This document shows, in pieces, positions 9,061 through 18,374 of a stretch of 64,000 bases of DNA. Position numbers and translations under genes: made by a program. The notes under the pieces were generated by a model. It was given only the letters and a program-made list of their open reading frames with translations. It made no database searches and was not told where the DNA came from. Source of the DNA: an uncultured Verrucomicrobiota bacterium (lineage in GTDB: Bacteria > Verrucomicrobiota > Kiritimatiellia > CAIQIC01 > Lenti-01); the NCBI GenBank assembly GCA_937860055.1, contig CALMBO010000027.1, positions 186,001 through 250,000 on the forward strand. Direction: 5' to 3'. Within the stretch, counting starts at the first letter, position 1; every line of letters starts with the position of its first letter.

Positions 9061-10187
9061 AAAGGATATTGGCATTCCTCTTCCTGCTCGCCGTTGTCGG
9101 CTCGGCGGCCTTGTTGCTCGTCTCGCGCCAGCAGCCGGCGACCGCCGAAGCGGCGCCCCCTCCCCCCGCCGGCGGAGGCGGCGAACATGAGGCGATGTGG
9201 TACGAAAAGCTCGCCGGCGGCCTGGTCCACTGCCGGCTCTGCCCCAATTCGTGCCGCCTTCCCGATGGACAGATCGGCCTGTGCCGCGTGCGGAAAAACA
9301 TCGGCGGCAAGCTCTACTCCCTCTCCTACGGCCAGCTCGCCACCGCCCACGTCGATCCCATCGAAAAGAAGCCGTTCTTCCATGTCCTGCCGGGCCGCCA
9401 GGCCTTTTCGCTCGCGACGCCCGGCTGCAACATGCGCTGCCTGTTCTGCCAGAACTGGGAGATCTCCCAGGCCTTCCCCTGGGAAATCCGCACGACGCCG
9501 CAGTCGCCGGAAGCCATCGTCGAGGCCGCGCTCCGCAGCGGTGCCGATGCCATCGCCTTCACCTACAGCGAACCGACCATCTTCTACGAGTACATGCTGG
9601 ACATCGCCAAACTCGCCAAGGCCAGGGGCCTGAAAACGCTCGTCGTCAGCAACGGCTATATCAACCCCGAACCGCTGGAGGCGCTCCTTCCCTACATCGA
9701 CGCCTACAAGGTGGACTTCAAGGCCTTCGATCCGGAATTCTACACCGACCTGACCGGCGGAAGCCTGGAACCCGTGCTGCAGACGATGAAGACCATCCGC
9801 GCAAAAGGCGTCTGGCTCGAGATCGTCAACCTGCTGGTCACGGGCCGCAACGACGGCGAAGAGCAGGTCCGCAAGCTGGCGCGCTGGGTGAAGGAAAACC
9901 TCGGCGACGACGTCCCCCTCCATTTCTCGCGCTTCCACCCCATGCACAAATTGTCGAACCTGCCGCCCACCCCCGTCGAAAACGTGGTCCGCGCGCGCGA
10001 AATCGCCATCGAGGAAGGCTTGAAGTACGTCTACACGGGGAACATCCCCGACACGGCGGGCGATTCCACCTACTCGCCCCGGACGGGACAGCCCGTCATC
10101 GAGCGGCGGGGCTACTTCGTGGTCCGGAACGTCCTCACGAACGGCCTGGCGCCGGATGGCGAGAAGATTCCGGGCGTGTGGCAATAA
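9057..10187 (+). CDS. amrS: AmmeMemoRadiSam-type radical SAM protein with N-terminal membrane segment
   Basis: 376 residues. After a hydrophobic N-terminal segment (about 4-22) and a Pro/Gly-rich linker comes the AmrS-specific front end, C-x2-C-P-N-x-C ... G-x-C-R-V-R-x-N-x2-G. The radical SAM motif C-x3-C-x2-C follows at Cys124, Cys128 and Cys131, and the T-Y-S-E-P-T-I-F-Y-E-Y segment is typical of this family. The reaction of AmrS enzymes is not established; relatives are pyruvate-formate-lyase-activating-like. The start is GTG, overlapping the upstream stop. The 3' end overlaps the opposing spermidine-synthase-like gene by 53 nt. The membrane anchor is the odd feature. Confidence 0.85.
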   Translation: MKRILAFLFLLAVVGSAALLLVSRQQPATAEAAPPPPAGGGGEHEAMWYEKLAGGLVHCRLCPNSCRLPDGQIGLCRVRKNIGGKLYSLSYGQLATAHVDPIEKKPFFHVLPGRQAFSLATPGCNMRCLFCQNWEISQAFPWEIRTTPQSPEAIVEAALRSGADAIAFTYSEPTIFYEYMLDIAKLAKARGLKTLVVSNGYINPEPLEALLPYIDAYKVDFKAFDPEFYTDLTGGSLEPVLQTMKTIRAKGVWLEIVNLLVTGRNDGEEQVRKLARWVKENLGDDVPLHFSRFHPMHKLSNLPPTPVENVVRAREIAIEEGLKYVYTGNIPDTAGDSTYSPRTGQPVIERRGYFVVRNVLTNGLAPDGEKIPGVWQ

Positions 10188-12417
10188 GCGCCACGGCCGC
10201 GTTCAGCCCGGCCAGGATCGCCAGCATGGTTCCCGCCCCCAGCACCGGCAAGGCCCACAGGCCGATCACCAAAGCGGCGACGCAGGACCCGGCGAGATCC
10301 ACGCCGTAGATGATGCCGCCTTTCCGGCCGTCTTCCGGCTCGTCGGCGAGGTAGATCCGGTTCGCCACCGGGAATTCGAATCCGACCAGCCCGCCGATGA
10401 TGGCCGCCAGCAGGAGAAACGCCCCCTCCATCCCTGCCGACGGCCCCGCGGCCGCCGATTCCAGGAACCGGAGGGCCAGTGCAACGCCCGCCGCATACGC
10501 CGCGATCCCCGCATGGATCCCGGCCAGCGTCCGGGCGCGCGCCCCCGCGATGGAACGCGTGCCCAGGCCGGTCCCCAGCGCCATCCCCAGCATCAGCGCG
10601 GCCAGGATCAGCGCGAGCTTGTAGTAGAGATACCCGCAGAACGCCTGGAACGCGAGAAGCAGCGCCAGTTCGCACGCCATGAGCGTGAAGCTGCCGATGC
10701 CCATTGCCCATGCGCCGATCCGGCGCGAACCGCGCCGGCGCACGGCCCATGCCATTCCCGCCACGGCCCCCGCGCCGGCCGCCGCCCCCCACGGCCAGCC
10801 CCGCTCGCCCAGCCGCCCGGCCCATTCCGCCGCGCGCGGATGGAACGACCGCAGCCAATAGACGAAGTTGTAGTAGCACGCGATCGGTCGCCCGTCCCGG
10901 TTGATCTGCGCCGCGCGGTTGCCTTCGAACGCCTCGCGCACCTGCCCGATGCGGTCGGTTCCCAGCCGCAGTTCGATGGCCGGCGGAATGACGAACCCGG
11001 TCTCCAGGCCGCGCGCCTGGTAGCGGGCAATCCAGTCGCCGGCCGACGGCGGCGGCCCCTCCTCCGCCGTCGCCAGATAGATGATTTCGTAGTCGGGCAG
11101 GAGGAATACCGACGCGAATTCCGCGCGCAGGGTCCGGTAGATCGAGGCCCCCAGCGTTTCCAGTTCCCGGCCGAGGTAGTCCGGCGAAAACGCGAGGCGC
11201 ACGGCCAGCACCCCTCCGGGAGCCAGCCGCCGCCGGACATCGCGGAAGAATTCCACGCTGTAGAACCGGTTGATCAGCGCCGTGCCGGGATTGGGCAGGT
11301 TGACGATCACGACGTCGTAGGCCGCCGCCGGATCCAGCGCCGCCTTCGGGCGGAGGAAAAACCGTCCGTCGGCGAACACCGTCTTCACGCGCGGATCGGC
11401 CAGCGCCTCGCGCCGCACGGGCGCCGCGTATTTCCGGGCCAGATCGACCAGCATCGGATCGAGCTCGACATGGTCCACGCGTTCCGGCGCGTGCCGGAGG
11501 ATCTCGTTGAGCGCCCCGTTGAACCCGCTGCCGACCAGCAGGACGCGCCGGGGACCGGGATGCGACAGCATGGGATAATGCACCAGCTGCTCGCTGGCCA
11601 TCTGCTCGTCCTCCGCGCCGAGGAGCAGTCCGTTTTCATAGAAGTTGAGCTGGCGGCCGGTGGCGGTGACGGCGAGATTCCCGTAGATCGAATTGCGCGA
11701 CTCGAGAAGAACCTGCCCCGGGAAACGCCAGGCGCGCGTCGCGCGGCCGATCTGCCGGTCGCGGAAGATGGCCGGGGAAACCGCCGCCACCGCCGCGAGG
11801 AGGACCAGCCGCAGGAGCAGCGACCGGTCGCGGAATCCGGAGCAGACCGCGAATCCCGCCATGGCGTTCAGGCACCCAACCAGCCCCGCCACGCGGAACT
11901 CGTTCATGAGGACGAGCACATAGGAAAAGAGCAGGCCGCCCGCGACAAACCCCGCCGTTTCATAGGCATAGGCGCGACCCTGCACGCGCCCGGGCTCCGC
12001 CGCGGCGTCCACGCTTCTCCATGCGCGGGCGCCCCAGACGAACTGCGCGCCCAGCACGAGGCAGAGCGGCGCCAGTGCGGCCAGCGAGAAGCCCATGGAA
12101 GGCAGGAGGTCCGGCACCGCGCCCGGCGACGCGCCCAGCAGCGCATGGCTGGCTCGGATGAGCGCGAGGACCGCCGGCAGGAGCGGCGCGACCAGCGCAT
12201 GGCAAACCACCAGCGGGCGCGCAGGATTCCCCGCCCCGCGAAGGCGCCCCGCGAGCAGCGCGCCCGCCGCCACCCACGACAGCCACGCGAACAGCGTCCA
12301 GCCGATGAAAAACTCGTTGCCGGTGAAGACGACCAGCAGCTCGCGGATCAGCAGGACCTGCCCGACGAGGGACGAAATGCCCAGCACGGCGAACGAAAAT
12401 GCCAGCGCCTTTCTCAC
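10135..12417 (-). CDS. Membrane-embedded spermidine-synthase-like protein
   Basis: 760 residues. An N-terminal block of about seven helices (1-225), a soluble spermidine-synthase-like domain (about 245-480), then a C-terminal block of about seven helices. The soluble domain has the family's order: N-S-I-Y-G-N-L, V-L-L-V-G-S-G (SAM-type nucleotide loop), V-E-L-D-P as the acidic ribose-binding strand, and a D-G-R-F-F-L segment. Fused versions of aminopropyltransferase-like proteins are common in bacteria and their reaction is unknown. GTG 12417 is preferred because TAGGAT (12425-12430) then ends 7 nt upstream; ATG 12426 is the alternative. Its 3' end overlaps amrS convergently. Confidence 0.75.
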   Translation of the reverse strand: MRKALAFSFAVLGISSLVGQVLLIRELLVVFTGNEFFIGWTLFAWLSWVAAGALLAGRLRGAGNPARPLVVCHALVAPLLPAVLALIRASHALLGASPGAVPDLLPSMGFSLAALAPLCLVLGAQFVWGARAWRSVDAAAEPGRVQGRAYAYETAGFVAGGLLFSYVLVLMNEFRVAGLVGCLNAMAGFAVCSGFRDRSLLLRLVLLAAVAAVSPAIFRDRQIGRATRAWRFPGQVLLESRNSIYGNLAVTATGRQLNFYENGLLLGAEDEQMASEQLVHYPMLSHPGPRRVLLVGSGFNGALNEILRHAPERVDHVELDPMLVDLARKYAAPVRREALADPRVKTVFADGRFFLRPKAALDPAAAYDVVIVNLPNPGTALINRFYSVEFFRDVRRRLAPGGVLAVRLAFSPDYLGRELETLGASIYRTLRAEFASVFLLPDYEIIYLATAEEGPPPSAGDWIARYQARGLETGFVIPPAIELRLGTDRIGQVREAFEGNRAAQINRDGRPIACYYNFVYWLRSFHPRAAEWAGRLGERGWPWGAAAGAGAVAGMAWAVRRRGSRRIGAWAMGIGSFTLMACELALLLAFQAFCGYLYYKLALILAALMLGMALGTGLGTRSIAGARARTLAGIHAGIAAYAAGVALALRFLESAAAGPSAGMEGAFLLLAAIIGGLVGFEFPVANRIYLADEPEDGRKGGIIYGVDLAGSCVAALVIGLWALPVLGAGTMLAILAGLNAAVALIATRPESSRHPAPGRS

Positions 12418-12435
12418 GCCCGCCATCCTAGCCCG

Positions 12436-12517
12436 TTTTTCCACACAATGGAAAAACTTTTGGCGGATTTTCCACGCAATGGAAAAACTTTCCGCCATTT
12501 TTCCACACTGTGGAAAA
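12436..12517. repeat. Cluster of three TTTTCCA-N5-TGGAAAA palindromes
   Basis: Copies at 12436-12456 (spacer CACAA), 12468-12486 (spacer CGCAA) and 12498-12517 (spacer CACTG). Arms of 7-8 nt are perfect inverted repeats with a fixed 5 nt centre. They lie between the divergent spermidine-synthase-like gene and nadB. The first copy sits immediately upstream of the putative -10 of the former gene. The same element recurs near 36.97 kb and 54.45 kb. Confidence 0.85.
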
Positions 12518-12559
12518 TCCCCGCCGGCGCCTTCCCGCGCCGGAAAGCCGGCTGTTTCC

Positions 12560-12588
12560 TTGCCCCGGCCCCGCCGCTTTGCTAGGGT
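12560..12588 (+). promoter_or_regulatory. Leaderless-type promoter of nadB
   Basis: TTGCCC (12560-12565), 17 nt, then TG-C-TAGGGT (-10 at 12583-12588), ending 6 nt before the nadB ATG. There is no Shine-Dalgarno sequence in the 6 nt gap. Confidence 0.45.
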
Positions 12589-12594
12589 TCGGGC

Positions 12595-14217
12595 ATGAAA
12601 GTGCTCGATTGCGACTTCCTGGTCATCGGCGCGGGCTTGGCGGGCATCTCCGCCGCGATGGAGCTGGCGCCGCACGGGCGCGTCATCCTCTGCGCCAAGC
12701 GAACGCTGGACGAAAGCAACTCCTCCCACGCGCAGGGCGGCATCGCCGTGCCCATCGCCGAGGACGACACGATCGACGCCCACCTGGAGGACACGCTCGT
12801 CGCGGGCGCGGGCCTCACGAATGCCGCGGTGGCGCGCGAAATCATCGCCGGCGGCGCGGCGCGCATCGCCGCGCTGGAAAGCTGGGGGGTGAAGTTCGAG
12901 CGGAAGCCCCGCCATCCGCGCGAGGCCGACGCCGAATACGACCTGGGCCGCGAAGGCGGGCATTCCGTCCGGCGCATCCTGCACAGCGGCGACATCACCG
13001 GCGCGGAGGTGATCCGCGTGATGGCGGAGCGCGTCCGCGCGCAGAAGTCCGTGCGGGTGCTGGAAAACCACATGGCCATCGACCTGATCACCACCGGCTG
13101 GCTGAAGGTCCCGGGCGACGACGCCTGCATCGGCTCGTATTTCCTCGAACGAAAGACCGGCGAGATCCTCGCCGTTCGCGCGCCGAACACCGTGCTGGCG
13201 ACCGGCGGCGCGGGCAAGGTCTACCTCTACACCAGCAATCCCGACATCGCCACGGGCGACGGCATCGCCATGGCCTGGCGCGCGGGGCTGCCCATCCGCA
13301 ACATGGAATTCGTGCAGTTCCACCCCACCTGCCTCTACCACCCCGAGGCCAAGTCGTTCCTCATCAGCGAGGCCGTGCGCGGCGAAGGCGCGCGCCTGCT
13401 CAATGGCGCGGGCAAGCCGTTCATGAAGCGCTACGACCCGCGCGCCGAGCTCGCGCCGCGCGACATCGTCGCCCGCGCCATCGACAACGAGATGAAGACG
13501 CGCGGCGACGCGTGCGTCTACCTCGACATCACGCACAAGGGCGAGGCGTTCCTGCGGCGGCGCTTCCCCAACATCTTCGCCACCTGCCGGAAATACGGAT
13601 TCAACATGGCCCGCCAGCCGATCCCCGTCGTGCCCGCCGCGCACTACTTCTGCGGCGGCGTCGCCGTCGACACGCGCGGCCGCACCGAGATGGCCGGGCT
13701 CCACGCCGCCGGCGAGGTCGCCTGCACCGGCCTGCACGGCGCGAACCGCCTGGCCAGCAATTCCATGCTGGAGGCCCTCGTCTGCGGCCATGCCGCCGCC
13801 CGCGACATCGCCGCAAATGCCCGCCCCCCCGTGCGCAAGATCCCGATCCCCGACTGGAAGACCGGAAACGCCGTCCCCTCCGACGAAGCCGTCGTGGTGA
13901 CGCACAACTGGAACGAGGTCCGCACCGTGATGTGGGACTATGTCGGCATCGTGCGCACCAACCGCCGCCTCGCCCGCGCCCTGCGCCGCATCACGACGCT
14001 GCGCCGCGAAATCCGCGCCTACTACCGCGACTACATCGTCACCGCCGACCTGCTGGAGCTCCGCAACATCTCGGCCGTGGCCGAACTGGTCATCCGGTGC
14101 GCGATGCTGCGGCGGGAAAGCCGCGGCCTCCACTACACCCTGGACTATCCCTACCTCGCCACGAGCATGTGCCGGGACACGGTCATCCATGACCTCCCCG
14201 GCGGCGGCGCGGTCTGA
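12595..14217 (+). CDS. nadB: L-aspartate oxidase
   Basis: 540 residues, the normal length for NadB. It oxidises L-aspartate to iminoaspartate with FAD, the first step of de novo NAD synthesis; under anaerobic conditions fumarate can be the acceptor. The FAD-binding G-A-G-L-A-G is at residues 12-17, followed by the S-S-H-A-Q-G-G-I-A block that marks NadB and succinate dehydrogenase flavoproteins, the H-P-T-C-L-Y-H segment, the H-Y-F-C-G-G-V capping-domain motif and G-L-H-G-A-N-R-L-A-S-N-S near residue 380. The C-terminal helical domain is complete. nadA and nadC are not in the window. Probably a leaderless start at ATG 12595. Confidence 0.95.
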   Translation: MKVLDCDFLVIGAGLAGISAAMELAPHGRVILCAKRTLDESNSSHAQGGIAVPIAEDDTIDAHLEDTLVAGAGLTNAAVAREIIAGGAARIAALESWGVKFERKPRHPREADAEYDLGREGGHSVRRILHSGDITGAEVIRVMAERVRAQKSVRVLENHMAIDLITTGWLKVPGDDACIGSYFLERKTGEILAVRAPNTVLATGGAGKVYLYTSNPDIATGDGIAMAWRAGLPIRNMEFVQFHPTCLYHPEAKSFLISEAVRGEGARLLNGAGKPFMKRYDPRAELAPRDIVARAIDNEMKTRGDACVYLDITHKGEAFLRRRFPNIFATCRKYGFNMARQPIPVVPAAHYFCGGVAVDTRGRTEMAGLHAAGEVACTGLHGANRLASNSMLEALVCGHAAARDIAANARPPVRKIPIPDWKTGNAVPSDEAVVVTHNWNEVRTVMWDYVGIVRTNRRLARALRRITTLRREIRAYYRDYIVTADLLELRNISAVAELVIRCAMLRRESRGLHYTLDYPYLATSMCRDTVIHDLPGGGAV

Positions 14218-14234
14218 GCCGCCTTCCCCTTCCC

Positions 14235-15053
14235 GTGCATGTCCTGCTCCAGCTCTTCCGGGGATTCCTCGTCGGGGTCGCGGGCCTGCTCCCGGGTTTG
14301 TGCGGCAGCACCCTGCTCGTCCTGTTCGGCCTCTACCGCCCTCTGACCTCCGCCCTCGCGCACCCCGTCCGGGAATTCCGCCGCCATCTCCTGCCGTTCG
14401 CGCCGTTCTTCCTCGCGGCCGGCCTGGGCCTCCTGCTCGGCAGCCGCATCCTGGCCACGGTCTTCGCCCGGCATGAAACCGCCACGCTCTATCTCTTCAT
14501 GGGCTTCATGCTGGGCGCCCTGCCCGACCTCTTCCGCCACGCCCATCGCGCCGGCGGCGGCATCGGCGGATGGCTCGCCTTCGCCGGAATGTTCCTCCTG
14601 TGCCTCGTGCTGGCCTCGCTGCAGGGCAGCCTCGCGCCGCGCGGGCCGGCGCTGGAAGGCCGCTGGGAAATCTGGATGCTCGCGGGGGCGGGCATCGGGC
14701 TGGGCAGCATCATCCCCGGCGCCAGCGTCGCCTTCGTGCTCATCTACTTCGGCATCTACCAGCCCCTCCTCGACGGCGTCGCCCGCCTCGACGGGAACAT
14801 CCTGGTCCCGGTGCTCCTGGGCGCGGGCATCGCCATCCTTGCGTTCGCCCATGCGGCCGACTGGGTGTTCCGGAAGGCCGAAGGCCACGCCACGCGGGGC
14901 GTGCTGGGGCTGGTCGCGGGCTCCATCCCCCTCATCTACCCCGGCTGGCCCGGCGGCGCCGCCGGCCTGCGCGACCTGCTGCTGCTGGCCTTTGGATTCC
15001 TCCTTTCGGCCCTCCTGAACAAGTTCTCGCCGCCTCCCCACCGGCATCATTGA
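14235..15053 (+). CDS. DUF368 / PopT-like polyprenyl-phosphate transporter
   Basis: 272 residues, mostly hydrophobic, about eight helices. It shows the two pseudo-repeats typical of DUF368: an N-terminal G-F-L-V-G-V-A-G-L-L-P-G-x-C-G-S-T and a second G-I-G-L-G-S-I-I-P-G-A-S-V-A near residue 155. Some DUF368 proteins (PopT) have been shown to return undecaprenyl phosphate across the cytoplasmic membrane, so an envelope-lipid-carrier recycling role is likely here. It starts at GTG 14235, 17 nt after nadB, and is probably co-transcribed. A 9-C run follows the stop. Confidence 0.8.
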   Translation: MHVLLQLFRGFLVGVAGLLPGLCGSTLLVLFGLYRPLTSALAHPVREFRRHLLPFAPFFLAAGLGLLLGSRILATVFARHETATLYLFMGFMLGALPDLFRHAHRAGGGIGGWLAFAGMFLLCLVLASLQGSLAPRGPALEGRWEIWMLAGAGIGLGSIIPGASVAFVLIYFGIYQPLLDGVARLDGNILVPVLLGAGIAILAFAHAADWVFRKAEGHATRGVLGLVAGSIPLIYPGWPGGAAGLRDLLLLAFGFLLSALLNKFSPPPHRHH

Positions 15054-15160
15054 GCCCCCCCCCTCCGGAAGGGGAATGCGCCGCGTGGAACGGGGTGGAT
15101 TTTCCTTTTTTCCGGCGGAGAAGGCGGCTATTCTTCCTCCGTGGAAAGGAACTTTTCCCC

Positions 15161-18100
15161 ATGAACAAAGTTGCCGTTTCGCTGGCCAGCCTGCTGGCCA
15201 GCCTGCTGGCCGCCATCCCCGCCGCTTTTGCGCAGCTTGTTCCGCCTGACATCCTCATCCCCCTCCCCCCGCCGCGCATCGAACTTTCCGATACCAATGC
15301 CGCGCCGATGCAGGTGAAGGAGATGTCCGTCGCCGCCTCCGTGCGAGGGCTTCACGCCACCGTCGACACCACCCTGGTCTTCCACAATCCCAACCCGCGC
15401 CTCCTTGAAGGCGATCTCGTCTTCCCGCTGCCCGACGGCGCCGCCGTGTGCGGCTACGCCCTCGACATCAACGGTGCCCTCGTCGAGGGCGTCGTCGTGA
15501 AGAAGGAAAAGGCCCGCGTCGCGTTCGAAGCCGAAACCCGCCGCCGCGTGGATCCGGGCCTCGTCGAGCACGTCAAGGGCAACCTCTACCGCACCCGCAT
15601 CTATCCCCTGCCCGCCAACGGCTCCCGCACCCTCCGCCTCTCCTACACGGCGCCGCTCGCCACCGCGCCCGGCGGCGATGCCGCCCTCCTCCTCCCCATG
15701 CCGCGCGACACCATCGAAACACTTTCCGTGAAGATCGAAGTCGCCAACGACGCCGCCGAGCCTCCCGTCCTCGGCGGACTCGGCGACCGCCGCTTCGAGC
15801 AGGCCGGGAATTTCTGGCGCGTGGAATCCACCATCACCCATTCCGCGCCATCCTCCGATGTCTGGGTGGCCCTGCCCAAGCTGCCCGCAAACCTGTCCGC
15901 CGTGGAAAAATCCCCCGACGGATCCGTCTGGTTTTCCATCTCTGCGATGGCGCCGGCCATGCTCCGGGACCCGGGCAAAAAGCCGCCCAAGCGGTTCCAT
16001 GTTCTTTGGGATGCTTCCGGCAGCCGGGCCGTGGCCGACCTGCAGAAGGAATATGACCTGCTGGAGGCGCTTCCCGCCCAAACCGACTTCTCTCTCATCG
16101 TCTTCCGCGACGTCCCGGAACCGGCGCGCGACTTCAAGACGGCGGAGGCGCTGATCGCCGCCTTGAAGGAAACGCCCTGCGACGGCGGCTCCGATTTCGC
16201 CGCGCTGGCCGCCGCCGTTCCCGACGACGGCGCACCCGTTCTGCTGTTCACCGACGGCATCGACACGCTATCCGACAAGCCTCTGGAATTTGCCGGCGCC
16301 AAACCCATCGCCATCGTCTCGCAGACCGTCGCCGACCGCGAATCCCTGCGCCAGGCCTGCGCGGGCGCGCTCGTCGATCTCCAGACCATGGACATGAAAA
16401 CCGCGAAGGCATACATCGTCGATCCCCCGCCGCGGATCCTCGGCCTGAAAGGAACCGGCATCGCGAACGTCCAAGGCGTCGGCCAGCCGGCTCTCGGTCG
16501 CGTCACGCTGCTCGGACAGCTCGTCGCTCCCGAGGCCACGGTCGAGATCGAACACGGCGCAGGCGCCCTTTCGGAACCTTTCGTCCTGCGCGCCGAAGAC
16601 GCCCGCGAAGGCCAGACCCTCGCCACGGCCTGGGCCGCCGCGCGCGTCAACCAGCTCTCCCCCCGCGCGGAGCAGTTCGAAGACGACCTGCTCGCCTTGG
16701 GCCGGAAATACGGACTCGTCAGTCCCGCCACCTCGCTCCTCGTGCTGGAATCGCTCGACCAGTGGGTCCGCCACGAGATCGAGCCGCCGGCTTCCCTTCC
16801 CGAGATGCGCGAGCAATACTACGCGGCCCTGAAGAACCGCGGGCAGGAATCCGCCGATGCCCGCACCCGCCACCTCGAACAGCTCGCCGAGCTCTGGAAG
16901 CAGCGCGTCGAATGGTGGAAGACCGACTTCGCCAAGAATCCCCTCCCGACCGAACCGGCCAAGGAAGACCGGGGGGGACAAGGATTCCTCGCCGGCGCCA
17001 GCGTCGCCCGCCAGGAGGCCTTGCCGGCCGCGCCGGTGGCCTTCATGGCGGATGCCAGCGTCGAATTGGAACTGGCGGAGGCTCCCGCCGAAGCTGATTC
17101 CTTCCTGGCCTCCGCGCCGACGTCCGAAGACCGGCCGGAAAAGAAATCCACCTCGGGCGAAGGCCCGGCCGCCGCCATCGCGATCAAGGAATGGAGGCCC
17201 GACACCCCCTATTTGAAGGCCATCCGCAAGGCAGAGGCCGCCGGGCGCTATGCCGCCTATCTGGCCGAGCGCAAGGAATGGGCGCAAAGCCCGGCGTTCT
17301 TCCTCGACTGCGCTGATGAATTCCTCAAGCAGGGCGACAAGGCCATGGGGTTGTGCATCCTGTCGAACCTCGCCGAGCTGAAGATCGAGGATTCCACCCT
17401 GCTGCGCGTCTTTGCGTGGCGCCTGCAGCAGGCCGGCGAATGGGATCGCGCCATCGTCCTCCTGCGCCGCGTGGCGAAACTGCGCGCCGAGGAACCGCAG
17501 TCCTTCCGCGACCTCGCGCTGGCCCTCGCCGAGCGCGGCAAGGCCTCGGCGGGCAAGGCGGACCTCGAGGAATCCATGGCCCTCCTTTTGCGGGTGGCGC
17601 TCACGCCGTGGAGCCGCCACTCCGACAGCATTCCCCTCTTCGCCCTCGAGGAACTCAATGCGCTCGCGGCCTGGACCGGCCGCCAGGAATGGAAGGACGG
17701 CGGGAAACCGGCCGCCCCGGATTACGATGAAAAACTCCGGGACAACCTCGATACCGACATCCGCATCATGATGTCGTGGGACGCCGACGCCACCGACATC
17801 GACCTGCATGTCGTCGAGCCGGGCGGCGAGGAAGCCTACTACGGGCACAACCGCACCGCGCGCGGCGGTCTCGTCTCCCGCGACATCACCGATGGCTACG
17901 GGCCCGAGGAATACCTGATCCATGCCGCCCCGCCGGGCGCCTACGCCATCAAGGCCAAATACTATGGCTCCCGCCAGCAGACGCTCGTGGGCGCCGCCAC
18001 GGTCACCGCCACCGTCTTCACCGATTGGGGCCGCCCCGGCGAGAAGCGCCAGACTCTGACCCTGCGCCTCGACAAGCCTCACGACATGGTGGAGGTCGGT

Positions 18101-18355
18101 TCCATCGCCTTCGGGCCCGCCGACGCCTCATCCGGCCTTGCCCATCCTCCGGCGGATTTCGCCGCGTTGCGGCCGGGAATGACCAGGAAAGAGGTCGAGG
18201 CTGCCGTCGGCAAGCCGACCCACCGCAGCAAGGGGAGCGCCTGGCGCTATGAAGCCGGCCCCCGCGTCTGGCGGATCCATTTCGACAAGAAGGGCCGGCT
18301 CGTGCGCGTGGTGGAAGTCCTCCCCGGCGGGGTCGAGAACATTGTGGTACAATAA
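15161..18355 (+). CDS. Secreted VIT/VWA protein with DUF2135-like and BamE/SmpA-like C-terminus
   Basis: 1064 residues with a signal peptide (about 1-25, ending A-F-A-Q). A VIT domain (about 30-165; V-F-H-N-P-N-P, D-L-V-F-P-L-P) precedes a VWA-like domain with a recognisable D-A-S-G-S metal-site motif near residue 284 and F-T-D-G-I-D downstream. The middle is helical and low complexity. A DUF2135-like domain (about 864-985; D-I-D-L-H-V-x-E-P-x-G-E) precedes a final segment about 1000-1060 with the L-R-P-G-M-T-R-K-E-V pattern of BamE/SmpA-like folds. Probably an exported, metal-dependent protein-binding scaffold. Start chosen with AAGGA 10 nt upstream. The lactate dehydrogenase gene follows after 19 nt. 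Confidence 0.7.
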   Translation: MNKVAVSLASLLASLLAAIPAAFAQLVPPDILIPLPPPRIELSDTNAAPMQVKEMSVAASVRGLHATVDTTLVFHNPNPRLLEGDLVFPLPDGAAVCGYALDINGALVEGVVVKKEKARVAFEAETRRRVDPGLVEHVKGNLYRTRIYPLPANGSRTLRLSYTAPLATAPGGDAALLLPMPRDTIETLSVKIEVANDAAEPPVLGGLGDRRFEQAGNFWRVESTITHSAPSSDVWVALPKLPANLSAVEKSPDGSVWFSISAMAPAMLRDPGKKPPKRFHVLWDASGSRAVADLQKEYDLLEALPAQTDFSLIVFRDVPEPARDFKTAEALIAALKETPCDGGSDFAALAAAVPDDGAPVLLFTDGIDTLSDKPLEFAGAKPIAIVSQTVADRESLRQACAGALVDLQTMDMKTAKAYIVDPPPRILGLKGTGIANVQGVGQPALGRVTLLGQLVAPEATVEIEHGAGALSEPFVLRAEDAREGQTLATAWAAARVNQLSPRAEQFEDDLLALGRKYGLVSPATSLLVLESLDQWVRHEIEPPASLPEMREQYYAALKNRGQESADARTRHLEQLAELWKQRVEWWKTDFAKNPLPTEPAKEDRGGQGFLAGASVARQEALPAAPVAFMADASVELELAEAPAEADSFLASAPTSEDRPEKKSTSGEGPAAAIAIKEWRPDTPYLKAIRKAEAAGRYAAYLAERKEWAQSPAFFLDCADEFLKQGDKAMGLCILSNLAELKIEDSTLLRVFAWRLQQAGEWDRAIVLLRRVAKLRAEEPQSFRDLALALAERGKASAGKADLEESMALLLRVALTPWSRHSDSIPLFALEELNALAAWTGRQEWKDGGKPAAPDYDEKLRDNLDTDIRIMMSWDADATDIDLHVVEPGGEEAYYGHNRTARGGLVSRDITDGYGPEEYLIHAAPPGAYAIKAKYYGSRQQTLVGAATVTATVFTDWGRPGEKRQTLTLRLDKPHDMVEVGSIAFGPADASSGLAHPPADFAALRPGMTRKEVEAAVGKPTHRSKGSAWRYEAGPRVWRIHFDKKGRLVRVVEVLPGGVENIVVQ

Positions 18356-18374
18356 GATATATTTCGGAGACGAC

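Noticed and set aside
12436-12517. Palindrome clusters as a CRISPR array
   Set aside because: Units are short perfect palindromes with gaps of only 11 nt and no cas genes are present.
12427-14190. Long minus-strand open frame continuous with the spermidine-synthase-like gene
   Set aside because: It is the antisense of nadB in GC-rich DNA; the true protein begins at a hydrophobic N-terminus near 12417-12426.
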